This document shows positions 22,183 through 33,800 of a DNA stretch of 64,000 bases, one piece after another. The stretch lies in contig OY723402.1 of NCBI GenBank assembly GCA_963210345.1, positions 73,250,855-73,314,854 on the forward strand, in the 5' to 3' direction. Both the position numbers and the translations under genes were made by a program. Numbering within the stretch: the first letter of the stretch is position 1; each line of letters begins with the position of its first letter. Under the pieces are notes generated by a model that worked only from the letters and a program-made list of their open reading frames with translations, was not told the origin of the DNA and ran no database searches. This DNA comes from Inga oerstediana (lineage: Eukaryota > Streptophyta > Magnoliopsida > Fabales > Fabaceae).

Positions 22183-23748
22183 TAATGAGGCTAGATTTTT
22201 GTAGGATTTGTTGGACAAAATCTATTAGAAGCCAACGTCAAGTATTGCACAAAATTTCAAATTTCTCTTAATATTATTAGGATGTTCTGCGTTCTTGACC
22301 CTAGAAAATTTGTACAAACTTTGCATTGTGTGCAGTTAGAAGGCGTGTTATATATCTGTTCAAAAAAAGAAGACGTGTCGGAAATTTATTACTCTTGTCT
22401 TGCCACAAATCCAAAATCAATTAATTTGATAAGGCCCATGTGAGATAATATTGTAGGCATGATATTGTGTTAGATTATATATTCATAGATCGTACTTAAT
22501 GGTTGTTGAAGTGTTCATTCAATTAGTTGGTTGGGAAAATATTTTTTAAATAAAAGTTGTATTTTAAACTCTGTGCTATTATACATTATTCCGAATTAAT
22601 AATTTATAGTTTAAAATAAATTTCAGTTTCAGTTTGTAAAATATTTTTTCTTATTATTAGCTGTCATCAAATTTATTTGTTATCATTTAAAAATTTTAAT
22701 TAATGACAACATAACAAAGCAAACAATTATTTTGCTTTAAGAATACAAGGAAAATAACGAATTAATATTTGAGATAAAATAATACATTACTTTGAATTGA
22801 ATTTTCAGGTTTGTTACAACATTAATAGCTGCCGCAGCCGCCAACAATAATAATAATAACCTATATTTTTTGGTAACAACAATAATCCATATTGTTCATA
22901 TTCTAAATGACCTATATATCATTGATATAATTCTTGAGGGAAAAAAAAAAAAAAGAAACCCTTTATTTCGGGAATAGACAGATGCTTATTTTGATGGAAA
23001 TGATGCCAGGTATACATACATATTTTATATTTATGATCTATGAATGAAAATTGATTACGTCAAACAATATCTTATGGGAAAATTAGGGCGTGAGGCTAAG
23101 AAAAATAAATATTTATTATTAAAGATATTAAAAATTGTAATTATTTTAAAGGACTAAAAATTAAAATATAAATACTCAATTATGAAATTAACCTTACCAA
23201 ATTCCTTCAAGTTTCTCTAACTCCATCTCAACTATTTGAGTGTTAGTTATCAATTTTCCCTTGGATTGCGTCCTTACTGTGTCCTTAAATTTAATTAGCT
23301 TTTATAAATATTAAAATTCTTTTTCAATATTCCTTACTGTTTAAGAATTTTAAATTTTAGTATTTTTCATTTTTATAAAATTCTTTTTAGGTGCACCCCA
23401 TTTGTTTAATATTTTTTTCCTATGAAAAATCACATATTTTTAAAATAAATATATTAAAATATTTTAGGTGACTTTTTAAATTTTTTAAAATAACCAAATT
23501 CTCGAAAGAGTTAAATTTTTAATTATTTATAGATTTTAGAGGCCATTTTATCTAGGTAACTTTTAAAATAATATGATATTTATAAGAGAGAATATCATAA
23601 AAATATTGAGTTTTAGGTAGATGTCTTTTTTATTAAAATATATATAAAGATATCATCAAATTTGATAACTCGCCGTCAAATAGTACGGAAGGTTAATTTT
23701 GTAATTAAAATTTTATATGTCAACTTCCTTGAAAATAATTACAATTTT
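22183..23748. other. AT-rich intergenic; nothing recognised
   Basis: Long AT-rich stretch with short homopolymers and an AAT run near 22846. No coding frame of interest and no element ends found. Confidence 0.5.
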
Positions 23749-24653
23749 GGGAAAATTCCAAAAAATTATATTGGAAATTGTAAAAGGACAATTCAGTACA
23801 TTGAAAATGGGAAAGACAAGATCAGGCTGGTGTCAGACGGGCAGAGGAATCTAGGATTTTGAAATCTCGGTCAAATGACAAAAATGCCCTTCAGCTCTCA
23901 GTCGAAATAACAACATAGGGGTTGTTAATGGCAAATCCGAAATTGTTAATGGCAAGATAGGTGTTGATATTGACCTTGAAACTTGTTAATTGTGAAAGAA
24001 GAAATAGGAGTTGTTAATTTTGAATCCAGAGTTGTTAATTAAGAGATGAGTGTTGTTATTGGTCTTGAAACTTGTTAAGTGTGAAAGAAGAAATTGGAGT
24101 TGTTAATATCGAATCCGGAATTGTTAATTAAGATATGGGTGTTGTTATTGTTCCTAAAACTTATAAAGTGTGAAAAAAGAAATTGGAGTTGTTAATATCG
24201 AATCAGAAATTATTAATTAAGATATAAGTGTTGTTATTTTGAAGTGGAGGAAGAAAGTGGAGTTGTTAATATAGAATACGGTGTTGTTAATAAAGAGAAA
24301 GGAGTTGTTATTGGCCTTAAAACTTATTTAGTGTGAAAGAAGAAATTAGAGTTGTTAATGTTGAATCCTGAGTTGTTAATTAAGAGATAGGTGTTGTTAT
24401 TGGCCCTGAAACTTGTTAATTGTAAAAGAAGAATTGAAGTTGTTAATGTCAAATACGGAGTTGTTAATTCCGAGAATCATGTTATTCTGAAGTTGAGGGA
24501 TGGAGGGCTGAAGGGCATTTTCGTCATTTGGCCAAGATTTAAAAATCCCAAATTCCTTTGCCTGTCTGACACATGCCTGATCTGTCCTTTCCCATTTTCA
24601 ATATACTGAATTGTCCTTTTATAATTTCCAATGTCGTTTTTTAGAATTCTCCC
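23749..24653. mobile_element. MULE with internal ~89-bp tandem array
   Basis: Inverted termini of about 150 bp (GGGAAAATTCCAAAAAATTA on the left, inverse of TTTAGAATTCTCCC on the right) with the 9-bp duplication TACAATTTT at 23740-23748 and 24654-24662. The whole interior (about 23915-24480) is a tandem array of about six units of roughly 89 bp, each with GTTGTTAAT, GTGTTGTTATT and AAACTTGTTAA. No transposase or protein-coding pattern. The frames read through it are accidental. Confidence 0.88.
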
Positions 24654-25525
24654 TACAATTTTTTAGGTTCTTATTAATAAATATTTTGTTTCCTTAGTCC
24701 TTTTCCCTAATTCTCCCTAAAATCTCAGCATATATTTAAGTTACACATTTAAAGTTGTTGGCGGAAAAAAAACAAGTTTACACATTTAAAGCATTATTTA
24801 ATCTTATAAAAAAATCATTAAATTTAATCATTCAAAACTTTATAATAGACCATTCTAAGCTTACATAATCTACGCAAATAACTCCTGATCACTACCATTA
24901 ATTTGTTACTTTGTTAGTTATTTCACTAAAATAACATAATATGATAGAGTTTATTTGTCCTCCAATCTATCAATCTCATTAAAATAATTCTTGTTCTTCA
25001 AATTAGAAATATATATATATATATATATACACACACACCTCTATAAAGCTTGTGACATTTTATTTTTCCCCTTCCCAGAATCCTCTTTAAAATATTATCT
25101 ATCTTTTTTTTTTTGGCCAATTTAAAATATTATCCATCATGTGCATTAATTTGAGAGTTGATTGATTTAGATAGTACTAACTACTAACGGAGAACAAGGA
25201 AATGTCACATGTCTTACCTAACAAATAACAATTTTTAATTCCATGGTTAGAAGTCCATTTCATATGTGGCTCCACAAAAACTTTGTTTTCATTCAAAGAA
25301 CTCGTATTTTATTGATATGTATTATTATAAACTAAATATGAAATCAATTCATACAATCCATGCTTTATAAGCGTTTTTTTAATTTCATGTTAATAGATTG
25401 CTTTATTGATTGTTAACGTTAATGCCAAACCCAATCATATAATAAATTCATATGACATTGCATTCTTAGAATTTGTTAGTTGTTGAAGGGCCTTAAATTA
25501 ATAGAAGCTATTCTACCAAAAATAC
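24654..25525. other. AT-rich intergenic with (TA)n tract
   Basis: No gene. A (TA)n/(CA)n microsatellite lies near 25009-25038. Confidence 0.5.
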
Positions 25526-25759
25526 CTGTGTTGTTTGGTAAGAAGGATTTGGAGGAGGGGAGAAGAAAAAACTTTTACGAGTTAGATTTGGAAAAAAAAG
25601 AATTAGAGAAGAGAAGTTAAAAAGTTTTAATTAATTTTTTTTATTCTTTTATCTTACATCTTATCTTGATTAAGAATTTATAATCTCATTTCTTTATCAT
25701 TTTTAAATACAACTCATAAAAATTTTCTCTCCTTTCAAATTTGCATAGCAAACAGCCCC
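25526..25759. mobile_element. MITE with TTTGGTA-type inverted ends
   Basis: The left part TTGTTTGGTAAGAAGGATTT and the inverted right part (GGGGCTGTTTGCTATGC) share the ends and the inner GAGTTRxATTT block with 21960-22182. Target duplication not resolved. Confidence 0.6.
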
Positions 25760-25958
25760 TTAGCCTTAGCTTTAAGACTAGTTATCATGAAAATCGGTCT
25801 AAAAAATATGACTTTTTAGACCTTATATTTCACACAACCAGTTTTAAAAGTTATTTTTCGTATTTTTAATGAATAACAAATCAATGGTAATAGTGCAATA
25901 TATATATTATACATATAGATGGTCTGAATTTCTGTGGTTGTTGATGAAATAGTCTAGT

Positions 25959-26218
25959 CAATGTTCCTGAACCCGGACCGGATCAGCCGGTCCAGTCCGA
26001 AAACCGGCGAACCGGTCCGGTTCCCGGTTCGGTCAGGGTTCACTTTTTTATTTTTTATTTTTTATTTTTTCTTTAGAATTTCATACTATAAGTCTAAAAT
26101 TTTCAATTTGTCACCGGTTTGGTCCCGGTTTAGCTCCGGTTTGGCCCCGGTTTGACCCACTGACCCTTAACCCAGTACCCCAACCGGTTCAATGCCCGGT
26201 CCGAGTTTTAATACCTTG
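25959..26218. mobile_element. hAT-type MITE, accgg-rich (copy 1 only)
   Basis: A 260-bp element with imperfect inverted ends CAATGTTCCTGAACCCGG and (inverse) CAAGGTATTAAAACTCGG, flanked by AGTCTAGT (25951-25958) and AGTCTAGC (26219-26226), a near-perfect 8-bp duplication. It is the inverse of the MITE at 28046-28297. Copy 2 lacks it and about 20 bp of left flank. Confidence 0.85.
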
Positions 26219-26303
26219 AGTCTAGCAGAAGTAACGTGGGTTATTAGTTTGCCCATTTCCTGCAGAGCTATGTTCATTTCAGGAGCCAACAAATGATGAG
26301 AGA

Positions 26304-26895
26304 TTAAACAATATAATTGATTAGATGCTTATGCTGATGATAATGCTTCTTCATGAAAACTCTAAAAGCACCCTCTACAGTACTCCGCCACGTCTGCAAG
26401 AACCAGTGAACAATTAGTTAATGTGAGCCCATACAAAAATTGTTCTCAAGAATAGATAGATAATCAACAAAATCAAATTGAGGGAACAATACAGATAACA
26501 CGAGCAGACCTTCTCGAGAGTATTGAAGAGGGATCTGTTTCTGATATCCCTGGCCTTAAGGCGGGAGCGAGCAACGCCAAGCTGGTGGAACAAAGCGGAG
26601 TGGTAAGTAGTGGCGAGAGGGAGAAGCAACCACCTCTTGACTAAAATGGAGCCTGAATGGGAAGGGTTGCAGCAGTGAGATTCGACGATGGATTAGATTT
26701 GATTTTGGGGGAAGGGGAATCGAGGTGAGCAAATTTCTGGAGAAGCTGGTCGGAAGATTTCTTGACGACATGTTGAATAGTAGAGGAGGCGGCGGCTGCA
26801 GGAGGAGGGGGAGGGGAATAGTGGCGGTGGATATAAAAGCAAGGGAGGAAGAAAGGGTTATGAGAAAAAGAGGATTTAAAGAGTGCAAGATTCAA
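26304..26895 (-). pseudogene. Unidentified two-exon gene relic inside the CACTA-like element
   Basis: A spliced structure is visible: exon 1 26510-26895, donor GAGAAG/GTCTGC, acceptor CTTGCAG, exon 2 26304-26393 ending HKHLINYIV and a stop. The N-terminal frame (MNLALFKSSFSHNPFFLPCF, then a Pro/Ala run and IQHVVKKSSDQLLQKFAHLD) stops at 26641. The downstream frame LPLATTYHSALFHQLGVARS, then RLKARDIRNRSLFNTLEK, joined to TWRSTVEGAFRVFMKKHYH, is in a different register, so a frameshift lies near 26645. The N-terminus could be an organellar transit or hydrophobic leader. I do not recognise the family. Confidence 0.5.
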
Positions 26896-27362
26896 TTTAT
26901 TAGGTGCGATGATGAAAGGGTTAAGTTTTGAGAAAGAGATAAATTTGGGGCAAATATTTTAGTCCGATTACAATCAAAATAAGGTCTAAAAAATTTATCT
27001 TTTAGACCGATTATTTGAAACATTAGGTCTTAAAAGAAAAAAATGTATATTATTTCTTAATCCCGCATCTTTTAGACTGGTTATAAGAAATAATCGATCT
27101 AAAATGTTTTATCTTTTAGACCGGTTATTAGTGATAACCGGTCTAAAAAGTTTTGAATTTTTTTAATTTTTAATTATTTTTGTCTTTTTAGACTAGTTGT
27201 TTAAATAACTGGTCTAAATAATATCTTTTAAACCGCATATTTTAAGAACTAGTCTCAAATATTTTTCATAATTATAAAATTACCACTGGTCATATTTTTT
27301 AAACCTTATCCGCAATAAACAGTTTAAATATTACGGTCTAAAAAGATTATTTTGTAGTAGTG

Positions 27363-27914
27363 CAAATCCATGACTATATATTCATATTGTTAAAGCGTCA
27401 CTTTCTCGTAGAAGTCATTCTTATCTTTTCGATTTTATTGATGTCCTCTAAGAGACAATTTGTTCAAATGTCTTTGTAATATAATAGCAATATGTTTTTT
27501 AGAATGATGAATGATTGCATTTAGGGAAAAAGACAGCAAAAAAATTTTAAAATTGTAAAATCCCAAATCAGGTTTATTACTAAGAGTTTATAAAGGAATG
27601 ACAAAGCTTGATAAACAATTCACCACTTATTTTTTGGAAAATACCTAATTTAAAATTTTACAAATTCAAAATTCTTTTTCTGTCTTTTTCCCTTACATAT
27701 ATATGACGATTTAGATTTTAGTAATTAAATTCAAAGAGTATAAGATCTTATAAAATATAATTCGAATATAGATCTCATCATTTTACAAAGAATCTAAAAT
27801 AAGTTGGATTAATAGTATTTATATCTAAACTGGCTAAAGAAAAAATAAAGCATATGAAATGAAATAAGGTCTGTCTACATTAAGGTCCCAAGCTAAACTT
27901 TTCTAGAATTGTCA
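27363..27914. other. AT-rich intergenic; nothing recognised
   Basis: No coding frame of interest and no repeat ends identified. Confidence 0.45.
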
Positions 27915-28400
27915 TTTGATAAATTCCCAACGCTCTTGGCTCTTCTATGCTTGGCTACCACAGATTCCTTAGAGATAGCACAAGAATTGTTTGGTTCGTA
28001 TCACGCCAAGCCTAATGCAGAGAAGCAAGAAAGCAATATTATTAGCAAGGTATTAAAACTCGGACCGGGCATTGAACTGGTCGGGGTACTGGGTTAAGGG
28101 TCAGTGGGTCAAACCGGGACCAAACCGGAGCTAAACCGGGACCAAACCGGTGAGAAATTGAAAATTTTAGACTTATAGTATGAAATTCTAAAGGAAAAAT
28201 AAAAAAAAATTTAAAATACCAACCTGGACCGGTTTACCGGCCAGTTCGCCGGTTCCCGGGCTGGACCGGCCGGTCCGGTCCGGGTTCAATAAGCATGATT
28301 ATTAGACATGTGGATGAAAATATTTGAACTCATGAACGTGAGCAGAAGCTAAAGCTGCTACCATAAAATCGACATGAGCAATAGATTCATCATGTTGATG
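27915..28400 (-). pseudogene. KCS relic C (first-exon fragment, split by a hAT MITE)
   Basis: Interrupted similarity to the start of KCS exon 1: the part coding for SCxITKEKLVEA (near 27968-28010, CCTTAGAGATAGCACAAGAA), then the N-terminal segment up to CATCATGTTGA near 28395. The catalytic region, intron and exon 2 are absent. Internal deletions are present, and the hAT MITE at 28046-28297 lies inside. Non-functional. Confidence 0.82.
28046..28297. mobile_element. hAT-type MITE with perfect 8-bp target duplication
   Basis: 252 bp, ends CAAGGTATTAAAACTCGG and (inverse) CATGCTTATTGAACCCGG, flanked on both sides by ATTATTAG (28038-28045 and 28298-28305). The accgg-rich interior matches 25959-26218 in opposite orientation. 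Confidence 0.92.
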
Positions 28401-29225
28401 TTGGTTGAAGGTTAATTAAGCAGCAACGTCGCTTCAGATCATTGTCAATGCTTTTTGAATACAACGTTAGAAAATTGAATTCATATTTCGAGATAAGACA
28501 GAGGCATATACCTACAATATAATGAAAAAGATTATGTAAATATGCATTTCAGAATATGTTAATTTACGCTTTTAAAACTTTATTTAAAATATAAAACAAG
28601 CTAGTCTAGAAAAAATTTAAGAACATCAAGAAAAACTAAATATATAATTCATAAAAAATTTCATACAAGAGAGTAAGGTAATGAAAACCGAACTAGTCAA
28701 TAAACTGATCAAAAAAATTATTCAAAGGTCAGTGGTTTAAAATGAGATTAACCTGGCCAGGATCAAACCAGTCATAATTAAAATAATATTTAAATAAATA
28801 TTAATTTACAAGTATATAGAACATTAATATATTAAGTGAACATAATCCAACAAAATAAAGTCTCCGCCCAATAAAAAAAGAAAAAAAGAATAAAATTAAT
28901 CCCAATTAACCAGTCCAAAGCTTTTAATTGGCTAAGGAATTGGTCCACTAGTTTGTTAGTTTGACTGGTCAATTTGTAGAAGTAGATTATTTAGAGTTGT
29001 AGGATGATTTTATTCATGGGTGTCAATCAACATATAAAGAGTACATGTGATGTGATGATTGCTAAAGATACACCGAGAGATTTTAGGGATATACCAAGAT
29101 ATTAGGTAAGATATTATAATAATTTATATCCTATGATAATAGCCTAAACATAATGACTAATTATCCTAATAATTTTCTAATATAATAATTTATAGAATAT
29201 CAATATATTTTCGACACATCTCTTG
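28306..29225. repeat. Duplicated flank of KCS relic C (pairs with 34820-36715)
   Basis: Sequence upstream of relic C matches that upstream of relic D almost base by base (for example GAATACAACGTTAGAA, GATACACCGAGAGATTTTAG). The part at 28975-29225 looks like a copia-type LTR (AATAAA and a TATA-like motif on the minus strand), ends not fixed. Confidence 0.85.
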
Positions 29226-29232
29226 TTGGGTT

Positions 29233-29345
29233 GATTAGGGGTGGCATGGGCAGGGTATGCCCTATGCCCGATGTCAGGCCCGAAAGATGAACGGGCTGTA
29301 AAATGTAGCCCGGTGCTTGGCCCTGCTTGATAAAAGCCTTGTTAG
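29233..29345. mobile_element. Fragment of a GGGGTGGCA-type (hAT-like) element
   Basis: Begins TAGGGGTGGCATGGGCAGGG and continues with GGCCC-rich sequence typical of a common plant hAT-related repeat. The right end was not found. Confidence 0.4.
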
Positions 29346-29499
29346 TTTTAGTTAAGCTTTGTTAGACATGCGGTGTCGTCGACGGAGGTGAACGAGGCAT
29401 TGTGCGGTTGTGTGTTCAGCACTCCCTCTGTCGGAGCTTTAGCGGTTAACCGTTTCAGTTGACGGTGTTGGGCGGCATGGGGCAGCGAGTCGACTGTCT

Positions 29500-30845
29500 C
29501 ACCGCAAATTGAATAGCAACTTGTCATGAAATATGTGATCTGACAGCAACTGATAAATATATGAAGGTATTAATCAATAGAACCATATTGTTAATATAGA
29601 GCGGTTTGGTGTTATTACCCATGGAACATCTATTTTTGCAAACTTTTTCCTACACACGTCTTCTATTGTCTATGTGAATGAAAGATGTGAAAGGTGTTGC
29701 GTTTGGGCAGTGACGCAAAAACTTTCCTATTTCTTGTTGGCCAGATGTTAATCAACGAAATAATGTCGTTAATAATGAATATGATCTTGTTAACTGTGGG
29801 TGAGGTGTTGTTTTGGGTATCGAACTTGTGATTTGGCAACCACATGATTCATTAACGACTCTACGTGCTAGATTAACATCTTCAACCGAAAGCTTTCGCA
29901 ACGTCCCAAGTTGTATGCCCGAAAACAACATATAAGCCATGATTAACAACTTCATCTTCTTTGTTTACGACTACGCTTCGTTTATTAACATCTTAAGAGT
30001 AACAAGTTAGGAACGTCATAATGTAGATGGGAAAACACAACATCTCTCCCCGAATTAACATAATCTTCATTGTTAACAACTCTGTTTTCTCTATTACCAT
30101 CTTGTGAGGAATAAGTGGGGATCGTCCTAATATACATGAGAAAACACAACATCTCTCCCTCGATTAACAACATTACCTCCATCGTTAACGACTACATTTC
30201 ATCCATTACCATCTTGTGAGGAATAAGTTGGGAATATCCTAACATAGATGGGAAAACATAACAAGTTACCCTCGATTAACAACATGAAATTCTTTATTAA
30301 TTACTCCTATTCCTCCATTAACATCTTCAAAGGAACAAGTTAGGAACGTCGTCATGTAGATGGGAAAACACAACATCTATTCACATAATAACATCATTAT
30401 CTACACTATTAACGACTCGACTTCCTCTATTAACATATTCGAATGAACAAGTTAGGAATATCGTAATGTAGATGGGAAAACACCTCTCTCCCCGTAATAA
30501 CATCGTTATCTTCGATATTAACGACTAGACTTCCTACATTAACATATTAGAAGGAACAATTTAGGAACGTCGTAATGTAAACGGGAAAACACAACATCTC
30601 TCCCCATAATAACATCATTATCTTCGCTATTAACGACTCGACTTCCACCATTACCATTTTATGAAGGGTATTTAGGTAATTGTCTCTTCATTTCCCTTTT
30701 AGCTGTCACTTAGGAGGGTATTTAGGTAATTGTCTTAAGATTTCATATTCCAGATTCCTCATGCCTCACTGATTTGGGATATGTGAATTTCACTCATCCT
30801 TTCTGTCCTTTTCTAATTTCCTCTATGGTTTTTTGGAATTTTCCC
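29500..30845. mobile_element. MULE (right end) with internal ~111-bp tandem array
   Basis: The right terminus, inverse of GGGAAAATTCCAAAAAACCA, matches the terminal sequence of the MULE at 23749-24653. The left terminus was not found, so 29500 is approximate. The interior (about 29880-30660) is a tandem array of 6-7 units with a 109-112-bp spacing (AACAAGTTAGGAACGTCG-type landmarks at 30001, 30111, 30222, 30334, 30446, 30555). The array motif ATTAAC(A/G)AC is the inverse of GTTGTTAAT in the other element. Confidence 0.75.
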
Positions 30846-30857
30846 ATTTTAATATTA

Positions 30858-33800
30858 CCATGTTTGGTATAGGAGGGGAGGGGAGGGAAAATATTTTTAT
30901 ATGGACAACTTTGCCCTTATTTCATTTAATTTGTATTTTATAACTTTCTGACATATTTAATAAAATAAAATTATAAATGGCATTCAATACATAAAATTAT
31001 AATTTTATAACTATAAAAATTAAATGAATATAATTATAAATGGAATTTACTACATAGAATTATAATTTTGTAATTATAAAAATTAAATAAATATACTTAT
31101 AATTCATAAATACCACATATACAATCATGCATATCCAATTATTAATTATAATTCTATAATTAGTATAGATATAGGCAATAGTGTATAAAGAATATCAACA
31201 AAATAAGAACAAGGTGATCAACAAAATATCGTTGAAATAGACAACATGTCAATGTGAGTATTTTCAAAGTGCTAACATCATATCCATAATCTAATAACCA
31301 AAATACTAATATAAGAACCCAAAACCACATTCATAATCTAAGAACTAAAATATTATCATCAAAATAGACAAGTCAAAGTAAAAGTTCTTTCAAAGTGCTA
31401 ATAACATATCCATAATCTAAACCGAAAACCGCATCCATAATCACTTGCTTGCGCAATAAAGGTGGGCATTGAAGCATAGCCCTGAGCTTGGCCACATCGT
31501 TCATGAGAAAGTTATAAATTCTAGGAATCTTCTCATCCTCACATCCACATTCTTGAATCATCTTCAAGGTTTCTTCCCCTGAAATATGTGGAGTATATCT
31601 CTCTTTAAACTCCTTATTCCCTTCACTTAGAACATCTGCAATAACATCCATCTTGTCTGCAATTAAAAGCATTTGGAAAGGGTCTTTATCTTTGGATCCA
31701 GATCCCCTTTTGGCCTTAGAGCTCTCACTAGTAGAGTGGTCATCAAGTGGGGTAGTTTCCATATTGAGTGAAACATTCTCAAAAGAATCTTCATTTTCCA
31801 CATCAACAAATTCATGCCTACGTTTCTTCATATTTGAAGGGGTATCACCATCATTCCCATTGACTCTATCAATGCCATAAAGAGCAACCATCTTCTCATA
31901 ATTGGGTATAGATGTATTTTTCCAATTGGCTGCTTTTGGTTTAACCTGAAAAATACGAAATCATTTCCATTGGTTTGGCTGTTTCATCCTCAAACGTACA
32001 AAATGAATGATTTAATACCAAAAGCAAGTCAATTTTATTCATACCAAAAGCAAACTAATACAGGTTTATATAAAACTATAATATCCCAAATTTCATAAAA
32101 GCTCACCTCAATCAATTGATCCCACACTTGATCCTAAGCTTCCCATCTACTAGTGGATGAGTTCCATGAAAACCCACTCATACCCCCTTTAAAGATGTCA
32201 TAAATATCTGAAAAATTCTTCTTTAATGTCTTCCATCGATTTTTGACCTTGTCTTTATCTACTTTAAATCCAAACTAGGCACTCAAATGCTATGTTATGT
32301 TTTCATATCCTGTAGTTGTAAAATAGCCATTGGCCTTGTTATTCAATATCACACAATCCTATTAACGCTTTAGGACCATCCTAACAATATCTCGACCACT
32401 AGAAGCACAAGTTATTCGATACATCACTTCTTCACGTACCCTTTCTCTTGTGGAACTCAGATCATAAATTCTTTTCCTCATTATGACACATTTGAAGCAC
32501 ACAATATTGGACTACAAGACAAATAAGTCAAGTTACAAGTCTCCGGCGCATTTCCAACCATTGCACCCAAAATTCCTCTTCAGAATCCATCTAACAAATC
32601 AAGAAAAAAAAATTACACCAAATTCAATTTCTAAAAATAAGATTAAAATGCATTTTTAACTCATACAGAAATAGTTTAGTGATGAATATATCTATCTGGG
32701 AGTTTTGAGGAGTTTTCTAAAGTAATTATTTATTTCTAGTTGTTGGATTTATTACTATGGTAATTGGACCACATCAAGCATTAGATAAAGCATCGTGAAA
32801 CTCTTGGGACACCTTTAAGAATGGAATGACCATTCTACTGTTAGTTTAGAGAAGATATACAGAGGGAAAAAAATAAGGTTTGGCTTGCAGGTCTTCAAAC
32901 GTAAGCCTATAATTAGTTGGAAGGAAAATGGGCTAGTTTTGATGAGGTGCAAAATGACAGGTTTCAAAACTTTATAAAGCAAATGCACATTCCTTGTCCA
33001 CCTTCCCTCTTCAATCCAAGGAAGCATAACTTACAGAAATAATTGTGAAACCTCCAAATAATAATTAGCTAAATGAATTTTTCATAACAACGAACTCCTC
33101 ATTGATAGATTCTGAAATTTAAGATAAGAGAAGAGAGGGAAGGACACAGAGAGAGGAATGAAAGAGAGGAAGAGAGAAGGGAAGAAGTCTGGAACCAGTA
33201 TTTGAAATTCTAGAGTAAAGGAGAGTTTCAGGAAACAATACAATTCTCCATTCATCTCCCAAATGACTGATACATATGATATATAAATACCCTGATAGGA
33301 TAAGGCACAACTGAAGAAAACTGATAAAAACTACTCCCACAATAAACTGAAAATAACTTAACACATGTTATCTTCTAATTCATAAACTACCCTTTTAATA
33401 ACTTGAAATTGATACTGCAAGAAATTCTCACTTAATCAATGTTCCAACCAAAATCAGACTCATTAATCAGTCTGTTTAGACAACACGGGCTTCTTTTTTG
33501 AATAACAAGACCACTTTTTTTCCCAGATGTGTTTGTTTCCCGACCAAAAAAAAAAAGAGGTAACGTTTGATCAACCTGGTAAATAAAAGCCAGTTTCTTT
33601 TCTTTCTATTTTTTTGGATACCGTAAGTTTCTTATATAAATGGTAACAGATGTAATTTTTTACACCATGAGAGGGACAAGGAAAAAATTATTTTCAAGGA
33701 AATTCGATGGCTTTTAACTCCTGATAATAAAACAATGGCATCCATATATCACTCATCAAATGATTTCACTGGGAACAACCTACTTTTCACAAACACCTTT

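Larger units (their letters stand above)
25770..27362. mobile_element. CACTA-like element enclosing a gene relic
   Basis: The right end at 27362 is GATTATTTTGTAGTAGTG, a CACTA terminus in inverse. From 26950 to 27360 there are many subterminal repeats of TTTAGACCGGTTATT / AACCGGTCTAAAA. The same GGTCTAAAAA motifs recur at about 25775-25850, so the block between (including the gene-like sequence 26304-26895) appears to be cargo. The left CACTA terminus is missing, probably lost at the neighbouring MITE. In copy 1 a hAT MITE has also inserted (25959-26218). Confidence 0.65.

Noticed and set aside
23662..24609. Frames of 66 and 72 codons within the array-bearing MULE
   Set aside because: They coincide with the inverted termini of the element, not with a conserved protein.
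29880..30660. CRISPR-like regular array
   Set aside because: Units are whole-length similar tandem repeats without unique spacers, in a plant transposon context.
33119..33364. 81-codon hydrophobic frame inside the Harbinger element
   Set aside because: Sequence resembles non-coding repeat or leader DNA. No domain recognised.
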